Shown here in pieces: positions 12,801-27,002 of a DNA stretch of 64,000 nt. The notes below the pieces were generated by a model that did no database searches, was not told where the DNA came from, and worked only from the letters and a program-made list of their open reading frames with translations. The translations under genes were made by a program, and so were the position numbers. The stretch comes from Puffinus mauretanicus (lineage: Eukaryota; Chordata; Aves; Procellariiformes; Procellariidae). Within the stretch, counting starts at the first letter, position 1, and the number at the start of each line of letters is the position of its first letter. The DNA lies in contig JAJKFH010001182.1 in assembly GCA_023333565.1 (NCBI GenBank), positions 62,001-126,000 on the forward strand, read 5' to 3'.

Positions 12801-15800
12801 TTAGGACATTCTGCCAGAAAACCTAAAGCATCCAGGTTGTAAAACACTGTAATAAGTAGGTAATCCCCAGCCTGGCGTCCAAGTCACTGCCCTAACCTGT
12901 TCCTTATGATTATAGAATGTCTCAGTGTCAGCAGGTTCACTGTGAGTCAGAGCTGAAATAATAAATGGCTTATTTTCCATCCTGATGGAGGAAATACATC
13001 ACGGCTCATTGTGGCTCACTTACTGAGGCTTTTTTTTTTTTTAAACAGGAAAATGTAAAAATAACCAAGTCATTCTGCCTTATTGCACTTATTTTTGATT
13101 AACAAAGCCCTTATTACAATCAAATTAGAAAAGAAAAAGCAGCATGTTTTCAATATGGTCTGCAAAAACAATACCTTAGGAAAAATACAGAAGAAAAGAT
13201 ACCGCACAAACAACCAAAGAATATGAAATTTGTGACAAATAGCCTCTTTGCCAAAGTGATTCCACCACTTGGCTCCTGTAAACAATGGGTGGCCCGAGCT
13301 GAGGTAAAGGTCTAGGCTCTAACCTCGCCTGCACTTTTCGTCCCAGGAAACTGTCTTTAATCAGGTTCCAGTGCTCACAATTGCTCAGTCGTACGTTTGC
13401 ACACTCAGGACCTCTGGTTCTAAGCTCCAGAGGAAAGGTGCTCTCTCTTGCATTGTGCATTGCTAGCAAGCAAATAGTGCCCTACTTCTGACAGGTCTGC
13501 CCAAATACTACATACAAACCACACAAATTGTCCCATTGAAAAGTATGAAGAGATAGATGAAACACCAACATCCTGAAAATACTCATCCTTTACCTAACAC
13601 AGAAATACATAATAGCAGGAGTATTGCAAGCAAGGTGCAATCAGTCCTTCCACCATTTGCAAACTAAAACAACTGTAACAAGTAGAAGAAAATAAGCATC
13701 ATTATTTTATGGACTTAGACAAAAAGCACAGACATATTAAGAATGGCTATTTCAAGCTCAAAATTGGGGCACATATATTTTTATACACACACACAGAGTG
13801 GCCTATATACATAGAACACTTAAAACAACAGAATAATATAGAAAAAAACAGAATAGAACAATATAGAAAAATCTAGAATATTTTTCTAAAAAATCTATAA
13901 GCAAATTATATATAAAAGTCTTAAGTAGCATCCATTTTTAAAAAAGAAATAAAAACACCTAAAATAGTAGAAAACACAAATAGACCAGTATTTTTACAAA
14001 CTGTAAAAGAAAAAAATCTGGGGTGAATATCATAAAGACAGCCCTGATTGTTTCCAGGGGAAATAGCTGTCTCAAAGAATTGCAAGCTCTATGACTCTGC
14101 ATATTTGAAATATACAGTAATTGACATTACACATACAAAGAATGCAAAATTCTTTGAATTGAAGTAATATATACTGAGAATATAAAATTTCTCCAGTATG
14201 TCACTGTAGGAAAAAAAAACTGACATTTTTCTGCATTATATGTAGAATAACAAATTGTAAACTAATGCTTTAGACTGGAGTATGAAAAGCAAACATTAAT
14301 TCCCAGAGTACTACTGCTAATAAACTGGTAATCAATAACTACTAAGCTATTTATGACCAAAAGTCTAATACTGTAACAAAAATGCAGATAAAAGTACAAA
14401 GTTGCTTTTAAAGTGGTGTCTCTTGACTGCAAGTTTTTTAAACATACCATTTAAATGTAAAAATGAACAATTTCCATTTCTTGCATATCCTTTCTGCAGC
14501 TTCTTATGCATGCTTCAGTAAATCAAATTTATCATGACCTTTAAAACCTCAAGATTCTTTGGGTAACAGTGGTCAGGACTCCGAGCTACAATTGCAGCAG
14601 GCCAGACTTTTAATTCCCATGCACGTTTTACCGTGCCAGAGTTTGCCTGTGAGACACACTGCAGTGTTGGTTTCCACCCCATGCTGCTTTCTAGCTGAAA
14701 ACCCCGAATAATTCGAGTTCTGTTGTGGTGCTATCCATCAGCCCTAATTCTTGGCAGCCCTTAAAGCAGCTACTTAAAAGGACTAATGGTCTTGCAATGG
14801 AGTCATGGGACTTTGACTCACGCTCCCAGATTCAGCTCCAGGTTCCACCACCAGCCCCCGCACAACCCCAGCCCTCTCCTTTGCCCCACCACCGCCAGCG
14901 AGGACACCGAAACCCGTCCCCTGTTTGGCCTCCCTAGGGTTTAGACTATTTTGTGGAGGTTTCTGACACATTCAGGGTTGCCTTTGCTTGCAATTGCTCC
15001 TCTCAGCCCGTCCTCAATACAAATACATGTCAAAATAAGTGAAAATACTGGCATGTGAAAGGTTGATCCACTAAAGCTATGCAAGCACAACAAGCCGTGC
15101 CATGGTTTTCTGCAGATTTACACCACCCCCCCACCGCTGTGTCCTACACAACTTCCCATGGGCATAACCTCAACCCACGATCTACACCCCCTTTCCAACC
15201 TAGCTGCTTTCACTCCTTTACCTTTTGCAGCCCCCAAATACTCCAAAGCCCCCAGTACGTAGCCCCCAAATTCCACAGCAACCTTCAGCCCCTCCTAAAC
15301 AATGTCCCCTGGGGGGTCCACCAGGTCCACCACAGAGCTTGGACTGGCCAGCAAGTTGCTACCTATCAGGAGCAAAACAGGAGATCCCAAGGAAGGCTAC
15401 TTAACTCTTGATCTGAACCTTCTTTTTTTCTTTTGGTGATGTTTTATTCCTTTTTATGGCTAACTGTCATATTACAGTGATGAGCACAGAAGCTGGATTC
15501 ATTACTGCCTTGTGACTCATTAAAGGTTTTTTCTAAACTGAGTAAAGTTTCCATAATTTTGGGGCCACATTTCACATCAGAGCTACACTTCAAAAAGTGT
15601 TACAAATCAAAACAATTTCAGTGACAACACTACAGGGAAGCACAAGCACCCGGCATTTGGAATGGCAAGAAATTAGGATTTATAAATATCCCACAGATAC
15701 ATTTAGAATTTTTTAACCCCTTTCAAGCTTTGGATTTCAACCCTTAAAAATGCAGGAAGAATGGTTCATTTTAAGCTTCTGGATTTTTTTTTATTTCCGT

Positions 15801-18800
15801 TTTGGCTTGTGATGTGAACAGATCCATTCAATGACATTACACAGCAGTGCTTCTGAAAGCAAAAGTCTGCTCTTTTCTATCCTACACCAGTAAGAGCAAA
15901 AAAATCTCTTCCTTCTGACCCAAAGATCATGTAAAAGAATACATGTGTCTAAAGACAAGACTTGCAGACAGACATCATACCTTGTACTGCACAACAAAGT
16001 TGAAAAAAGCACACAAGCTTTGAATTACACAAGCTCTTTCTTTAGCACTTTTTATTATTTTAATTTTCTGCATGGGAATAGCCATTTTCTTAAATACAAT
16101 TCATAGCAAGTTACCTTCCTTATTAATTTTAGCTTGTTTATAACATTCATTTAATTCTGTATCTTTTTCTTCTATTCTTATCTGCATTTACAATATTATT
16201 GAAAAGTTCATGCTTCCAGGTAAAGATTGGTTTTTTGAACTAATAGGAAATCCTATAAGGTCTTTCTATTGCAGTTTTTCTCCATAACAAACCGTTCCGT
16301 TACGTAGCAGATTACATACCTTTAAGATATTCCTTTTCTTTGTGACACACATTGTCTTCCCTTTAGAAAGTAAAACTTTCCTTACTAAGCCTCAGCAAGA
16401 GAAAGCGGGATTTTACAAAGCAAAAAACAAGAAAAACACAACAACTCATGGCACTCACGATTTAACTCACATTTCAAAGTCTTCTCATTTCCTCTCTCGC
16501 CTTTTCTTATAAACACCACAACCAAAACCCATTTGTTTGCTTTGATTTTCAAAACTCTACTACTCCCAAATACGAGGAAATCTCTCTGCAACCCACTGAG
16601 GTTACCGGCACGTTATAGCCTTTGTCCCCATATCAAAATCATCCAGCCTTTGCAGACTTTTTAGGAAGCACAAAACAACTTGCAGTTCAGATATTTCTCA
16701 CGTCCGTCCCCAGAGTGGGCAAGCCTGAGACTGACGGACATCATGGCCATCGCTGGCTCCAAGAGCATATTTCATCATACACAACCGGGATGCACAGCAT
16801 GCTGCTCTGCATCCGGTCTTGCCTTCAAAATGGAAAAGGGGGAGAACCCTCTCGGACTGCATATGCACGGAGGTTATGCTATTCATCTGAAAAGACACAC
16901 CTACACTATGTGTGAATTGTGTGGCTGTGCTCAGTCTTTAAGAGACCAGAGTTAAGACTTCCCAGTGCTGGCAAGCAGGGAGTCAGGCGCTGGTTAAACC
17001 CCATGTAAGACTGTCACCTTTCCACCTCCTTGGAGGAGCAGACTGTTGCTACTGCATGTGACACCCATGACTTCTCTACAGACAAGGAGATTCTTGCTTT
17101 TTTAATCCTTCTTGGAGAACTTTATTCCCTGTCCTTTAGTGGCCACCATGGTATGGACAAGAAGATGCCCAGAGCTTGGTTTCCAACTCAGTGTGCCAAA
17201 ATATAGCCTGTACAGAGAGAAACCCAGACGTTCCTCAACTCTCAGTGTCCGCACAACAGGGCAAACTGGGCTAATCCCTCAAGGAGCCAAAATACAAAGT
17301 CCTCACATGAGCTGGAAACAACATGGTCTGAGATACCATCTTAGTCCCATGCACTCAGGACTACAGGCTTGAATTTGATGAGGTTATTTTGTCAACACTT
17401 GAAACTGCCCCTTGGACTTTTCCCTAAACTGGTGATGTCTCATAATTTGAGCCTTAAAAGGACCTCTGGGGATGTTCAGAAGGGCTGTCTCCTTTCTAGG
17501 GAGCTATTCACCATGCCCGATGAAGTTTCTCCTTGTGAACAGTTAGAGCAGGAACCCATTCTCCTTCACCAACTACCGATCCCAAATAGACCAGCCTCCT
17601 AAGCTAAAAGCAGACCACGCAACCCTCTTATATCTAGCTGTCGTCTTTCCCTTCTCCTGTTACCCAAGGGCTTTCCTTGCAACACCAAGAGGTACTTTGA
17701 ATCACAAAAGTCAACACATGGAAAGGAACCACTAGGCTTAACTAAAGGCAACTATTAGGCTTTCTAACTTCAGGCAACGTCATACAGCGTTCAGAAGAGG
17801 ACTATGGTCTACGCACCAGCTAATCAATCAGGGACGAAGAAGAAACTTCTATTTCCTACTTTGAAGCTTCGATGCTGCAGAGGAACCTCAGAACCTCATC
17901 GGACTCTCGCACAACCGTTTCCCATCAGCAATTACACACGTGATCTTAGGTTGCCAGTATGAAAAGTCAAATCTTAAACGGTAAGCAGGATCTACTTTTC
18001 TTACTGGTGCTACCTATGTGAACCTTAACGCAAGATTTGCATGGCAGAGGAAAAAAGGTGTTAACAGGGAGAGGGAATATTCAGGTCAGTACAGATATGT
18101 TTTGCTACTCTATATCTATTCCTCATGTAATAAAATTCAGTGTAAGTTGTACTTTAGCAAATCGGCAGCACAAGCAATAAACCTGGTCAGAAGTTTCTGA
18201 CAATAAAAGCATATTCTGCCCTCTGATTTTTTTTTTCCTTAAATTTGGAAGGAAGTTTCACATTTCAGTATAATTCAGACCATGTTAAAGACATTTCTAG
18301 GAAAAGGCACGTTTCCTACAGCAAAGCTCATTTAACAGTCACTTAACAGCAACAAACTTAAAGCCTGGGTTGGCAATTTCAATTTCTCCTCTGCATGATT
18401 CATTTATCCCTGGGATAGGCCTGAGCAAGGGATTCTCCCAGCGAAAGACAGACTAATCAAATTATTTCAAGTCAGTCAGGTATTTGCTTTATGCCATCCG
18501 GCCCCGATGGCAAAATCTCTCGTAATAGCAGATCTCCCAACGTTAAAAGAAAAAAATGTTCACAGGCTAAACACTGGCTTAATCAGAGCCAAGAGGCAAA
18601 GCTCCTACAGTCAGAAAGACATAAAGGTTATCGCTGTCTCATTCTCGTTCCTAATCTTTCACGGTGCGTTGGAAAGTGGCTTATATACATATATATGCAC
18701 GCCATTTCAGACACACACTTGACAAAGCACACCATTACCCCCACGTGCAAGGCAGCATTGCTATATTGCGTCCCGGTAGCTGGCACGGAGAGGACGGATT

Positions 18801-21800
18801 TTTGCAAGATGCTGGAAGATCCCAGCACGGTGGCCGGGACTGAGCAACAATCTTGAAAAGGCTTGAGGCTCTCCACCCCTCTTTCCGAGCAGATGGGCCA
18901 TCCACATGTATCCAAACATACGCAGTCCAGAGGAGCAAAGTTCTCCTTTCCAGTTTCCTTGACCTCCAGCGAGGAAGGGAGACAGGACTCAAGTCAGTCA
19001 CCCCAAAAGTTGACAGAGGGCAGCACAGCAAAGTCCCCCATCATGCCCGCGTCCCCAGCCTTGCGCGCTGCCATCGGGCAGGGACACCAGACGCTGGGCC
19101 ACCGCAGGGATGCCACCCCGAGAGCTGGCTCGCAAAAACGAAACGCCGCCTTGGGCCACAGCTGCAAATTCAGCTGCTGTGTTACTAAACCCTGTTGTTC
19201 AGCAGAACAACTGGAGCAGTCTGGAAACTGCAGAAGAAATCTCCGCAGCCACGGCACTGCCCTGGGTCACAGATGGGCTAATGTAAAAGGCCTGAAGACC
19301 TTGGCGTGAGTTGTATTTTATCCACACATCGTTGGCTGCTACTTTTACAAAGCGTGCCTAGCTAAAGACACCTAACCTGGTAAGTGATTTTTGGTGTAAG
19401 TATTTCTTACCTCTGTCTTAAACTGGATTATAACTTGAAAATTAAGACGTTTGGTGCGCTTTCGCTTTAGCCTGGTTTCCAAAGGACAGGCTGCAGCATC
19501 AGTTCATCTGCTGAGTATCTGCGCTGCATGGCGTGGCAGCTGGCTGGTGGTGAAAAAACACAGCAAATACCAGCTCTTGCCCCAGGAGTAGACAGGAAAC
19601 ACGGGGAAAAGATCAAGCAATGATGCCGATAACTACAGTGGCTTATTCTCTTCCTCCCCTCCCACCGACCTCTCCAAGCTCCAACAGCTTCCACCTCTCT
19701 CCCTTCGGAGAGCAGCTCAGCCCTCCACCTCCCCTGATGCCCCTGCTCTACACCTGCCAACGATGCTCGTGCTCTAATCACCTTTGAAAATGAAAATATT
19801 TCTTCTCAGCTATATAGTTTTGAAGCTGACAGCTTTTATTTCACACATGAAGAAACTCCTGCACACCTGAAAGCTCGCCAGCCTTTCCCCCATGGTACCC
19901 TTGGCTCTAAGAAAAGGCGCTGCCTCCCTTAAGAGCATCATTACGCCACCGCTGCTATTTCCTACGTTCTCAAATCCAATGCAGAGGGCAGTCACATGCT
20001 CCTGTTTATACATCCCATAATACAAGGCCCCTATTTATCAATAAATGCCTTGAGGTGCAGAGCAAAACCCAAGCTAACAAAAATCTGCTAGGATTATCTG
20101 CTGGTGTTTCACATCAGCAACAGCAGTGGCCAGGGAAAAGTGAAGGATGCAGGAGAGGGAGTACAAAGAGTAAAGAGCAAAAGGAAGGGGCTGCTACAGG
20201 TATTTGAAGAGTTGGGGAATGAAGAGGGAAGAGAAGACAAGAAAAGTAGAGGCCCAACTTTCTTTTTTTTCCTTTTTTTTTTTTAACTCTAATCCAAGGC
20301 ATTAAAGCATGACTTAAAAAAATACACAGACAAACAGACAAATGCTATGTTTTGCTCAGTAAATAACTAACCATTGGAACCCATGGCTGCAGGATAACTA
20401 CTGGAAAATAACTTGCAGTGATTAAAAAGGGATTAAATGGGTTTTATAAACAACAGTATCTGTTGTTAAACATGCTAAAATAAAATTACAAGAGTTAATA
20501 ACCCATTTGCTTCAGGGCATAAACTAATCCTCATCTAAGGGTAGCAGAGATCTGCCTGCATGTCAGCTTGATATCTGGTGCAACAACTCCTCTCCATAGG
20601 CAAGTAATCTTTGCTTTTAATTCTTGGCATTTAAAAATTGTCTTTCTTGCCTGAAAAAGAGAGCATGCTATTGTTCAGGCCTTCAACTGACCTCACATAA
20701 TTAATTCTGGAGTTTACCAGATATATCATTCCCTTGAGGGGCGGGGGTGAAATGCATGAAAAGGGAGGAAAACAGTTTAATTGCTCCGCACTTCAATATT
20801 CTGCTCTCAATTTCTTCAAATACGGTTTGTCAGGGCACTAAAACCAAGCACATGAGATAAAATTCTCGTAAAAAGCTTAAAGACATGAACAAAGCACAAA
20901 ATCTATTAGTACTTTTCGCTGCAACAGTTCACCAGCCAAATCAGTTTATGAGAAAATTAGATCTTTAGGACAGGCAGCAAGGGAAGATTTTTAATATATT
21001 AGAACAGAAGAATTTACTCTGCCTGGTAATAATTAAAGCATTATCTAATATCATAGCCTGTTCTCAAAGATGGGATAGGGTTGAAGTACAAACTCCTTGA
21101 GATTATGATTCCAGCCCTCTCCAAACCCAAATCCAAACCCATGAACCTTACTAACAGATTGGCTAGTCTCCCAAATAATTGTTTCTGGACAAAACACGAG
21201 ATGGGATACGACACGTCCAATGCTCCACTGTGGTTATGAATTTTTGGTTTCAAATGCTTGCTCTTTCCCACAGGCAAGACGGCTGCATGCTGGGGACGCT
21301 CCTCCCCTGGCTCAGGAGAGCTCGTGGAAGAACAAGTCTTGAACATCAGCCCTACAGAACTCATTCCACGGGTGACCCTTCCCTCTACGCTGCCAGGCTA
21401 CCCACTCTAGTTTTATTTGTCTGCAACTTTTTTATTATTATTTCTTATTTTTAGGGGGGTGCAAATTACAGTTGGCTTAGTTTGGCAATCCCAAAGGTCA
21501 ACATTTGAACTGTGTTTTCACAAAAGGACTCTGCAATGCTCCACTTCAACTCACTAGCAGGCCAGATCAAGCGTGCCCTGTGCCTGTGAGTCTCTGCAAA
21601 GTTTGGCACTGACTGCCCAACAGAGCAATATCAGTGCTGGAGCCGCACGTTAAACTGATAACCAAAGCAAGAAATATAAAATGCCTGCTAGAGAAGAAAA
21701 AAAAAGGCTCTGAAATTTAAATTAGTTTTACAGTGAATGCAAACATACTGTTTCAGACCACTGTACATATATATTCCCTCTCCTCCCCGACTGCTGAAAC

Positions 21801-22269
21801 AGCAAAGTATGCATGGCAGATGGCATGATTCATCTGAAAATTACTCTAGCAGCACTCTATTAGCCTCTAAGGAGTAAACTAGGATAAAAATATTCTGAAT
21901 GTTAACTTAAACTAGGCAGTTGTCATGAGGAGTCAACAGGTCAGTCTACTTGCTCAGTTTGCAGAATTTTTCTTTCGATCAGCAATAAGCATTACGTATG
22001 AAGATATCATCATTTATTTCTTCTACCTACCAGGAATTAATACAGAAGCAAGAAGGGAAGCAACTGAGGGACAAAAAGGTTTATTTTCCCACACATAAGT
22101 AAAAAAGCACCAGCCAAAGTCAGGCCAAGAGCCACAGCACATGACGTTAATGACGGCACCAGCCATTTCTGGTGAGATGGGATAGATTCAGTTTCTAGAG
22201 ACTGCACATCTTAGCTGGGAGAACAACCTCCCACGGACCCAGCAGCTGAATGTAAATCTGCTCAGTTGA
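9833..22269. other. FOXO1 intron 1 stretch without recognisable genes
   Basis: About 12.4 kb of mostly AT-rich single-copy sequence. Open frames of 60-154 codons occur on both strands, but none has recognisable domains, codon bias or flanking splice sites that I would defend. An isolated strong donor-like CAG|GTAAGA at about 10165 is expected by chance at this scale. A POU-octamer-like ATGCAAAT lies near 10236. Confidence 0.6.
13828..13882. repeat. Imperfect AGAATA/ATATAGAAAAA tandem repeat
   Basis: The motifs ACAGAATAATATAGAAAAAA and ACAGAATAGAACAATATAGA follow each other, then a degenerate AATCTAGAATA unit. The unit is about 20-25 bases, with about two and a half copies. It lies within a generally A-rich 250-base stretch of the intron. 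Confidence 0.6.
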
Positions 22270-22415
22270 AGACATGGAAGGGACCTCAGGAAGTCTATCC
22301 CCTGCCCCAAGGCATCAGCAATTATGTCCAAGACGTTTGCAAGAAGCTGCTTGGTAATAACATCCACCGAGGGAGCCACCCCCAGCCCCAGTCGCAGTTA
22401 GAGCACTGTGCCATC
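22270..22415 (-). mobile_element. Old CR1-type 3' fragment, reverse orientation
   Basis: The plus strand reads GGAAGGGACCTCAGG, followed by CCCCTGCCCCAAGGCA, TTTGC..AAGCTGCT, AACATCCACCGAGGGAG..CCACC and AGCACTGTGCCA. This is the usual order of blocks in the reverse complement of CR1 3' ends in birds and reptiles. It is much more diverged than the copy at 8590, so it is an old insertion. Assignment is by eye; the subfamily is unknown. Confidence 0.6.
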
Positions 22416-24347
22416 AGTCCCCCTCCTTCACACAAAGACAGGAGTCGGCGGTGCTGCACGTCTTCTTCCAGAGAAATTAACAACCATAGGAAGTAAGGAA
22501 TAGGGTTCCCAGCTGCAAGGAACGCTGAGCACTCGCTCGCGGACCTGCTGGACTAGCACATGATGCCTCCAACTGAAACTCCATCACTCATTTGAAAAAA
22601 AAGAAACAAAACACACACTTAGATGGTTCAGATTACGCTGACAGTACAAAAACTCACTACAGTGCAGGACACTGCCCCAGGACTGACTACTGTAACGTTC
22701 ATTGCCTGGACTCTGGGCCCCAGGCTAAAAAACTCCTTCCCAAATAAACAGTCCACAAGAACCAATTTAAAATTTTTTTGCTCCGTCAACAATAATCCTC
22801 AGTCATCAGAAGCTGAACATTTGGCATGCTTTAATATGCAGGTTAACCAACCAGGGGGTGAAGCGAATAATGCAGTTGCCTTCATCTTTGGGGAGAAGGT
22901 GGTGAAACTGTGCTTAATGTCATCTCTTCAAAAAGGCGTTTTCTACATATGTATATGCCACCACGTCAGCCTTGTTGCATAACCGGGTTGTGCAACCATT
23001 GCAAATTCATTTACATCTTCATTTTTGTTCCAGAGCTCCAGAAGGGGGAAGGAGGGATCACTGTCAAAGGACGGGGTGGACTTTGCAGAACTGGTCTCCT
23101 CGGCCACAGGAGGATGGTGTGAAGAGGGGTCGGAGGCAGCGGGAGGGCAGCAGGACTCCCTCACTAACGCCACTACCGCTCACCCAGAGCAGACGTTTGG
23201 AGCAAAGTCTTAGAAACCTCAAAGCAAAGGATGACTTCATAGCATCAGGGAATGACTAGCGTTGGCTTGGACTGCAAGCAGAGAAGATTATGGTTTCTCC
23301 TTTTAATACTTATTACTATGTCATTGCCACAGAACTGTAAAGAAGAAATAGGCAAGAGTGCAGTATCAGGTTTTCATAGACTGAACAAACTGGATTATTC
23401 AAGAGCGACTCAAGTTTCCTAACAAGCATGGAAAAGTCTGCACTAAGATAGCATCTCTTTATTTTCCCAAAATCAACTGCAACAGGCTGTGTTTTAAAAT
23501 ACTGCTTTAAACTCCCATCCTCGTTTTTTATTTCAAGAAGGCATTTACTGGATTTACCACATTTGTGGATAAGGGTGCAACACACCAACAGCACCGGGGA
23601 CCAGACCCTAGACCAGCCTTAATACTCCACCAGCTAGAGTATGCACTCACACAATGTTAGGAGAGATGCCCAGCTCTTGCAGCAAAGGCAAACCATCAGC
23701 CATAAAGACCCGACACCATAGTTTTATTCGGAGGCTCTGTATATTTATCAAGGAAAAAGGCAAAAAAAATTAATCCCCCAACTCGAGCCGAAAGAGAAAG
23801 CTCCTGGTTCAGCCCACTCCATCCCTCTCCAAGGTTTCCAAGCATCATGTCACCTATACTTAAAAGGCAGAAGTGCCTTCCAGCTCTGCCTTAATGCCAT
23901 CCTGAGGATGGCAGGGCCCAGATACCGTAACAACTACGAAAAAGTGCAGCTGCTCTGAGTTAAACATGCAGTCACACTCTGGGTTTTCACATCTGAAAAA
24001 AAATTACACCTTTTTTTGGTATTGCTTCCCTCATTACAGATTTCTAGATATTAATCAAGATCTAAATATATCTAGCTAGATAAAAATATGTAGTGCATTT
24101 TTATTTATGTTTGAATTATATAACACAATTTGATGAGATCACACGTGAGGCTGTATCCTCACCCTGCATTTCAAACAGCTTCTGGTTTGAGCTGCAGATC
24201 CGTCAGCTGAGCAGAGCTCAGCTCCAAGAGGCAGGGCTGAAGTAGGACAAGCGGAGCAGGGGCAACAGGCAAACAGCAACTGCAAATAACTGAGCCAGAT
24301 CTGGCTCTGGCAACTTAACCCTCCTGAACATCACCACAAAGCTCATT

Positions 24348-24363
24348 AAAAAAAAAAAAAAAA
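24348..24363. repeat. Poly(A) run
   Basis: A run of 16 A residues in intron 1, with no associated element that I can recognise. Confidence 0.9.
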
Positions 24364-25235
24364 CTAGTAGCAATACTAATGAATACAATCAATAAACATT
24401 TATCTTGGATCAACACTTCCATCATGAATCTTTCACTTTAGCACAAGCATTGCTTTCCTCACCTGAACCTCCAGAGACACTGAAAGACCTTACTGAGGAA
24501 TAAAAGCAGCAGCGCGGTATCCTCCGGAGAGGCCAAGGGATATCCCTTAACTGCGTCAAGTAGTGAGGAACCTATGTGGTGAATCACTACAAACTTCTCC
24601 CTGTAACTGCTAAGAGGAAATGTGATTCCTTTCCCTGACCACCCTTCACACCTGAGCAGCAGAGAAGTACCCACAAACGGGGTACAGCAGCTTTCGGCAG
24701 GACCCCGCCGGCAGGCTCAGCTCTGGCACGGAGCAGCCGCTGGGTCACGGCTCCAACACCCAGAGAAATCTGCACAGCAGCACCCTGCCAGCGCCGGGGC
24801 AGAAGCCAGGCTCCAGGCTTTCCCGAAAAGCCTTCTGCTCACGCCTCCCCACCTCTTCACACCTTCCAACGCTTGCACCCCAGAGGACTGCTGTTAAGGG
24901 CAGCTGGGAGCAGCCCTCGGCCCCAGCCCCGCAGCCCTCTGATGCTGGAGCCTCCCAGGGCAGCGCTGCAAGGGAAGGGGGCAAAGGGGGAAAGGAAAGA
25001 AGAGGGGGACTAACCAAACAGTTACAAATTACACCTGCTAATTACGCATTTCCAGAGACAACAGCAGGAATAATCCCTCTTCCCTCAGCGCGCCACCAGG
25101 ATGCCTTCAGACACAGGTTATCTGGGAGATGGGGTTGTGGGGGTTGCAAACAATTACATTTAATTTGAAGGTAATATTTTTGGAAAGAGAAATCAACATG
25201 TTAACAGCGAGCAGGAGCATGGAGCACATAATCCT

Positions 25236-25434
25236 TTCACATCCTGACAGGGGAGAACTGCGGAGGCCTGCTATGAAGCATCTCTGAATAACAGCATCCT
25301 CATTTTTTGAATATCTAATTAGGAGTTTCTATATATTGCAAAGCATCGCTATAAGATATAATTTAGTTGGCAAACACTAAAGATCTTTCAGTCAGTAAGT
25401 ATGCTTTTGGCAATCAAAATTTAAATCTGGATAT
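25236..25434. repeat. Unrecognised duplicated segment, copy A
   Basis: This segment of about 200 bases aligns in direct orientation with 27003-27218. Shared blocks in order are TTCACATCCTGAC, GGAG.AG...GGAGGCCTG..ATGAAG, CTCTGAA, CTAATTA, a 39-base stretch (25339-25377) identical at 33 of 39 positions to copy B, and CAATC..AAATTTAAATCTG. Each copy keeps a homeodomain-type CTAATTA core. It has no coding potential and no match to a repeat family I can name. It is either an old local duplication or two insertions of an unknown element. Confidence 0.75.
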
Positions 25435-25550
25435 ATATCCAAGATACGTACGGCACAGGTACTTTTTTTTTATGCTAACAATTACATTCAAATTAGCAGA
25501 TTAACTCGAATCAGTTTTAAGCAAATGCAAGCTACAAGCAAATCAACCCC

Positions 25551-25565
25551 CACCACCACCACCAC
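25551..25565. repeat. (CAC)n short trinucleotide run
   Basis: Five CAC/ACC units at the end of an AT-rich stretch about 115 bases downstream of duplicated segment A. Confidence 0.85.
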
Positions 25566-26278
25566 AGTATATTTTTGGATTGTTAGTATCCTTACTCCCG
25601 TTAGCAGCTTCAAATACATTTAACATACATTAAAGGGCAGCAGACAAAGTGAAACAAGTTTTGTCTAAATCTAAGAAGGCTACAGATGCCAGAACTTAGC
25701 ACCAACTCGGACTTGAAGCTCCCACATGCCAAAAAAACATTTGCAATTGCACTAATTCCCACTGTGGGAACTGAGAAGCAGCTTCACATAACACAACGGG
25801 CAACAAATCCATTCCTTTAATTTCAGTCGCCAAATTTTAATTAATTTCCATCCAGGCAAACATTAAGCGTTTCTGCTGATCTTGCAGGATGTAAGCTCAT
25901 TTGCACAATAAATGCGGTCTAACAAGTCACCACATTTATAGCAAGTTGCTTCAGTCTTATCTAACTGCGTAGTTTGAAAAGTCAGTGATGGGTAAGTGAA
26001 ACTCCACCCACGTCACAGTTTCTGGAGTTAAGCATAAGAAAGCTGAAGAAGTTGCTACCTTCTCATTGCAAGTGAGACTGCCAACAGCATTTGGACAATT
26101 AGAGTCCACATTCTGAACTACGCATATAGCCCTTGTTTAGGAAGAGGGTGGGAAAGCATGCAATTTTCACTTCAATTTTCTTCTACAAAATGAATGTCAG
26201 TATCCTAACGCTCCAGAGCTCCCCTTCCCAAAAAAAGCAAAGTCAAAGACCCTCTGCTGCCCGCTCGCGGTAACTGCC

Positions 26279-26333
26279 AAAAAGAAAAAAAAAAAAAAAA
26301 AAAAAGAAAATAAAAAGAATAAAAAGGAAAACA
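26279..26333. repeat. Long A-rich tract
   Basis: A run of more than 20 A residues interrupted by single G, then AAAATAAAAAGAATAAAAAGG. It lies between the two duplicated segments. It could be the tail of an old plus-strand retroposed sequence, but the bases upstream match no element I recognise. Confidence 0.85.
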
Positions 26334-27002
26334 AATCAATCTTGAAATAAATTGTATAAACTTAAATTGGTCAGCATATAAACAAAACAATCACAAGTTC
26401 TGCCCATGCTAGGAGGCACGTATCACTGCAGCATTAAAGCACAGACCATCAGCAAGAACAGGGATTCCCCAGAAGGTGGATCCGCCAGCAGAAAGGGCAG
26501 CGGGGCAGCCAGGGAACCCACCTGCCCATAGCGGCTGCTGCATGGCCAGCTCCAGCCCGGAGACTTAAGACCAGCTCCAGGTGAACAGCAGCAGTGTAGG
26601 GCCCTCCCAGATATAGCACTTTTGCTCACTTGCTGCCCTCCTCCTCTGCAACATCAACAGCGGAGCAAGAGAGCGGTGCCCCGGCTGCTCGGCCACCGAG
26701 CTGTGGAGCTGTGGATCGGCCTCACCAGCAAGCAGCTGCCCTCTGCATCTCCTGTCTTTATGAACCTTCAACTTTCCCCAAAACTACAGTTTCCATGGAG
26801 AGCACAAAGGCTGCTTACATGTATAACTCCTTCAGGTATACACACTGCTCATTTCATTAAAAAAAGTTTTTTATTTCCTGATTTCTGCGCACAATGAAAA
26901 TTTCATTCTGGTACTAACTAAATTAAAAGGGGAGGGGTGTCTCTAACATTTTTAGAGGGAGATGCCAACGCCCAGGCAGCAGAGAGCAGCTCACTTCACC
27001 CC

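Noticed and set aside
26205..26333. Processed pseudogene ending in the A-rich tract
   Set aside because: The sequence before the A tract has no recognisable coding or SINE similarity and no polyadenylation signal at the right distance.
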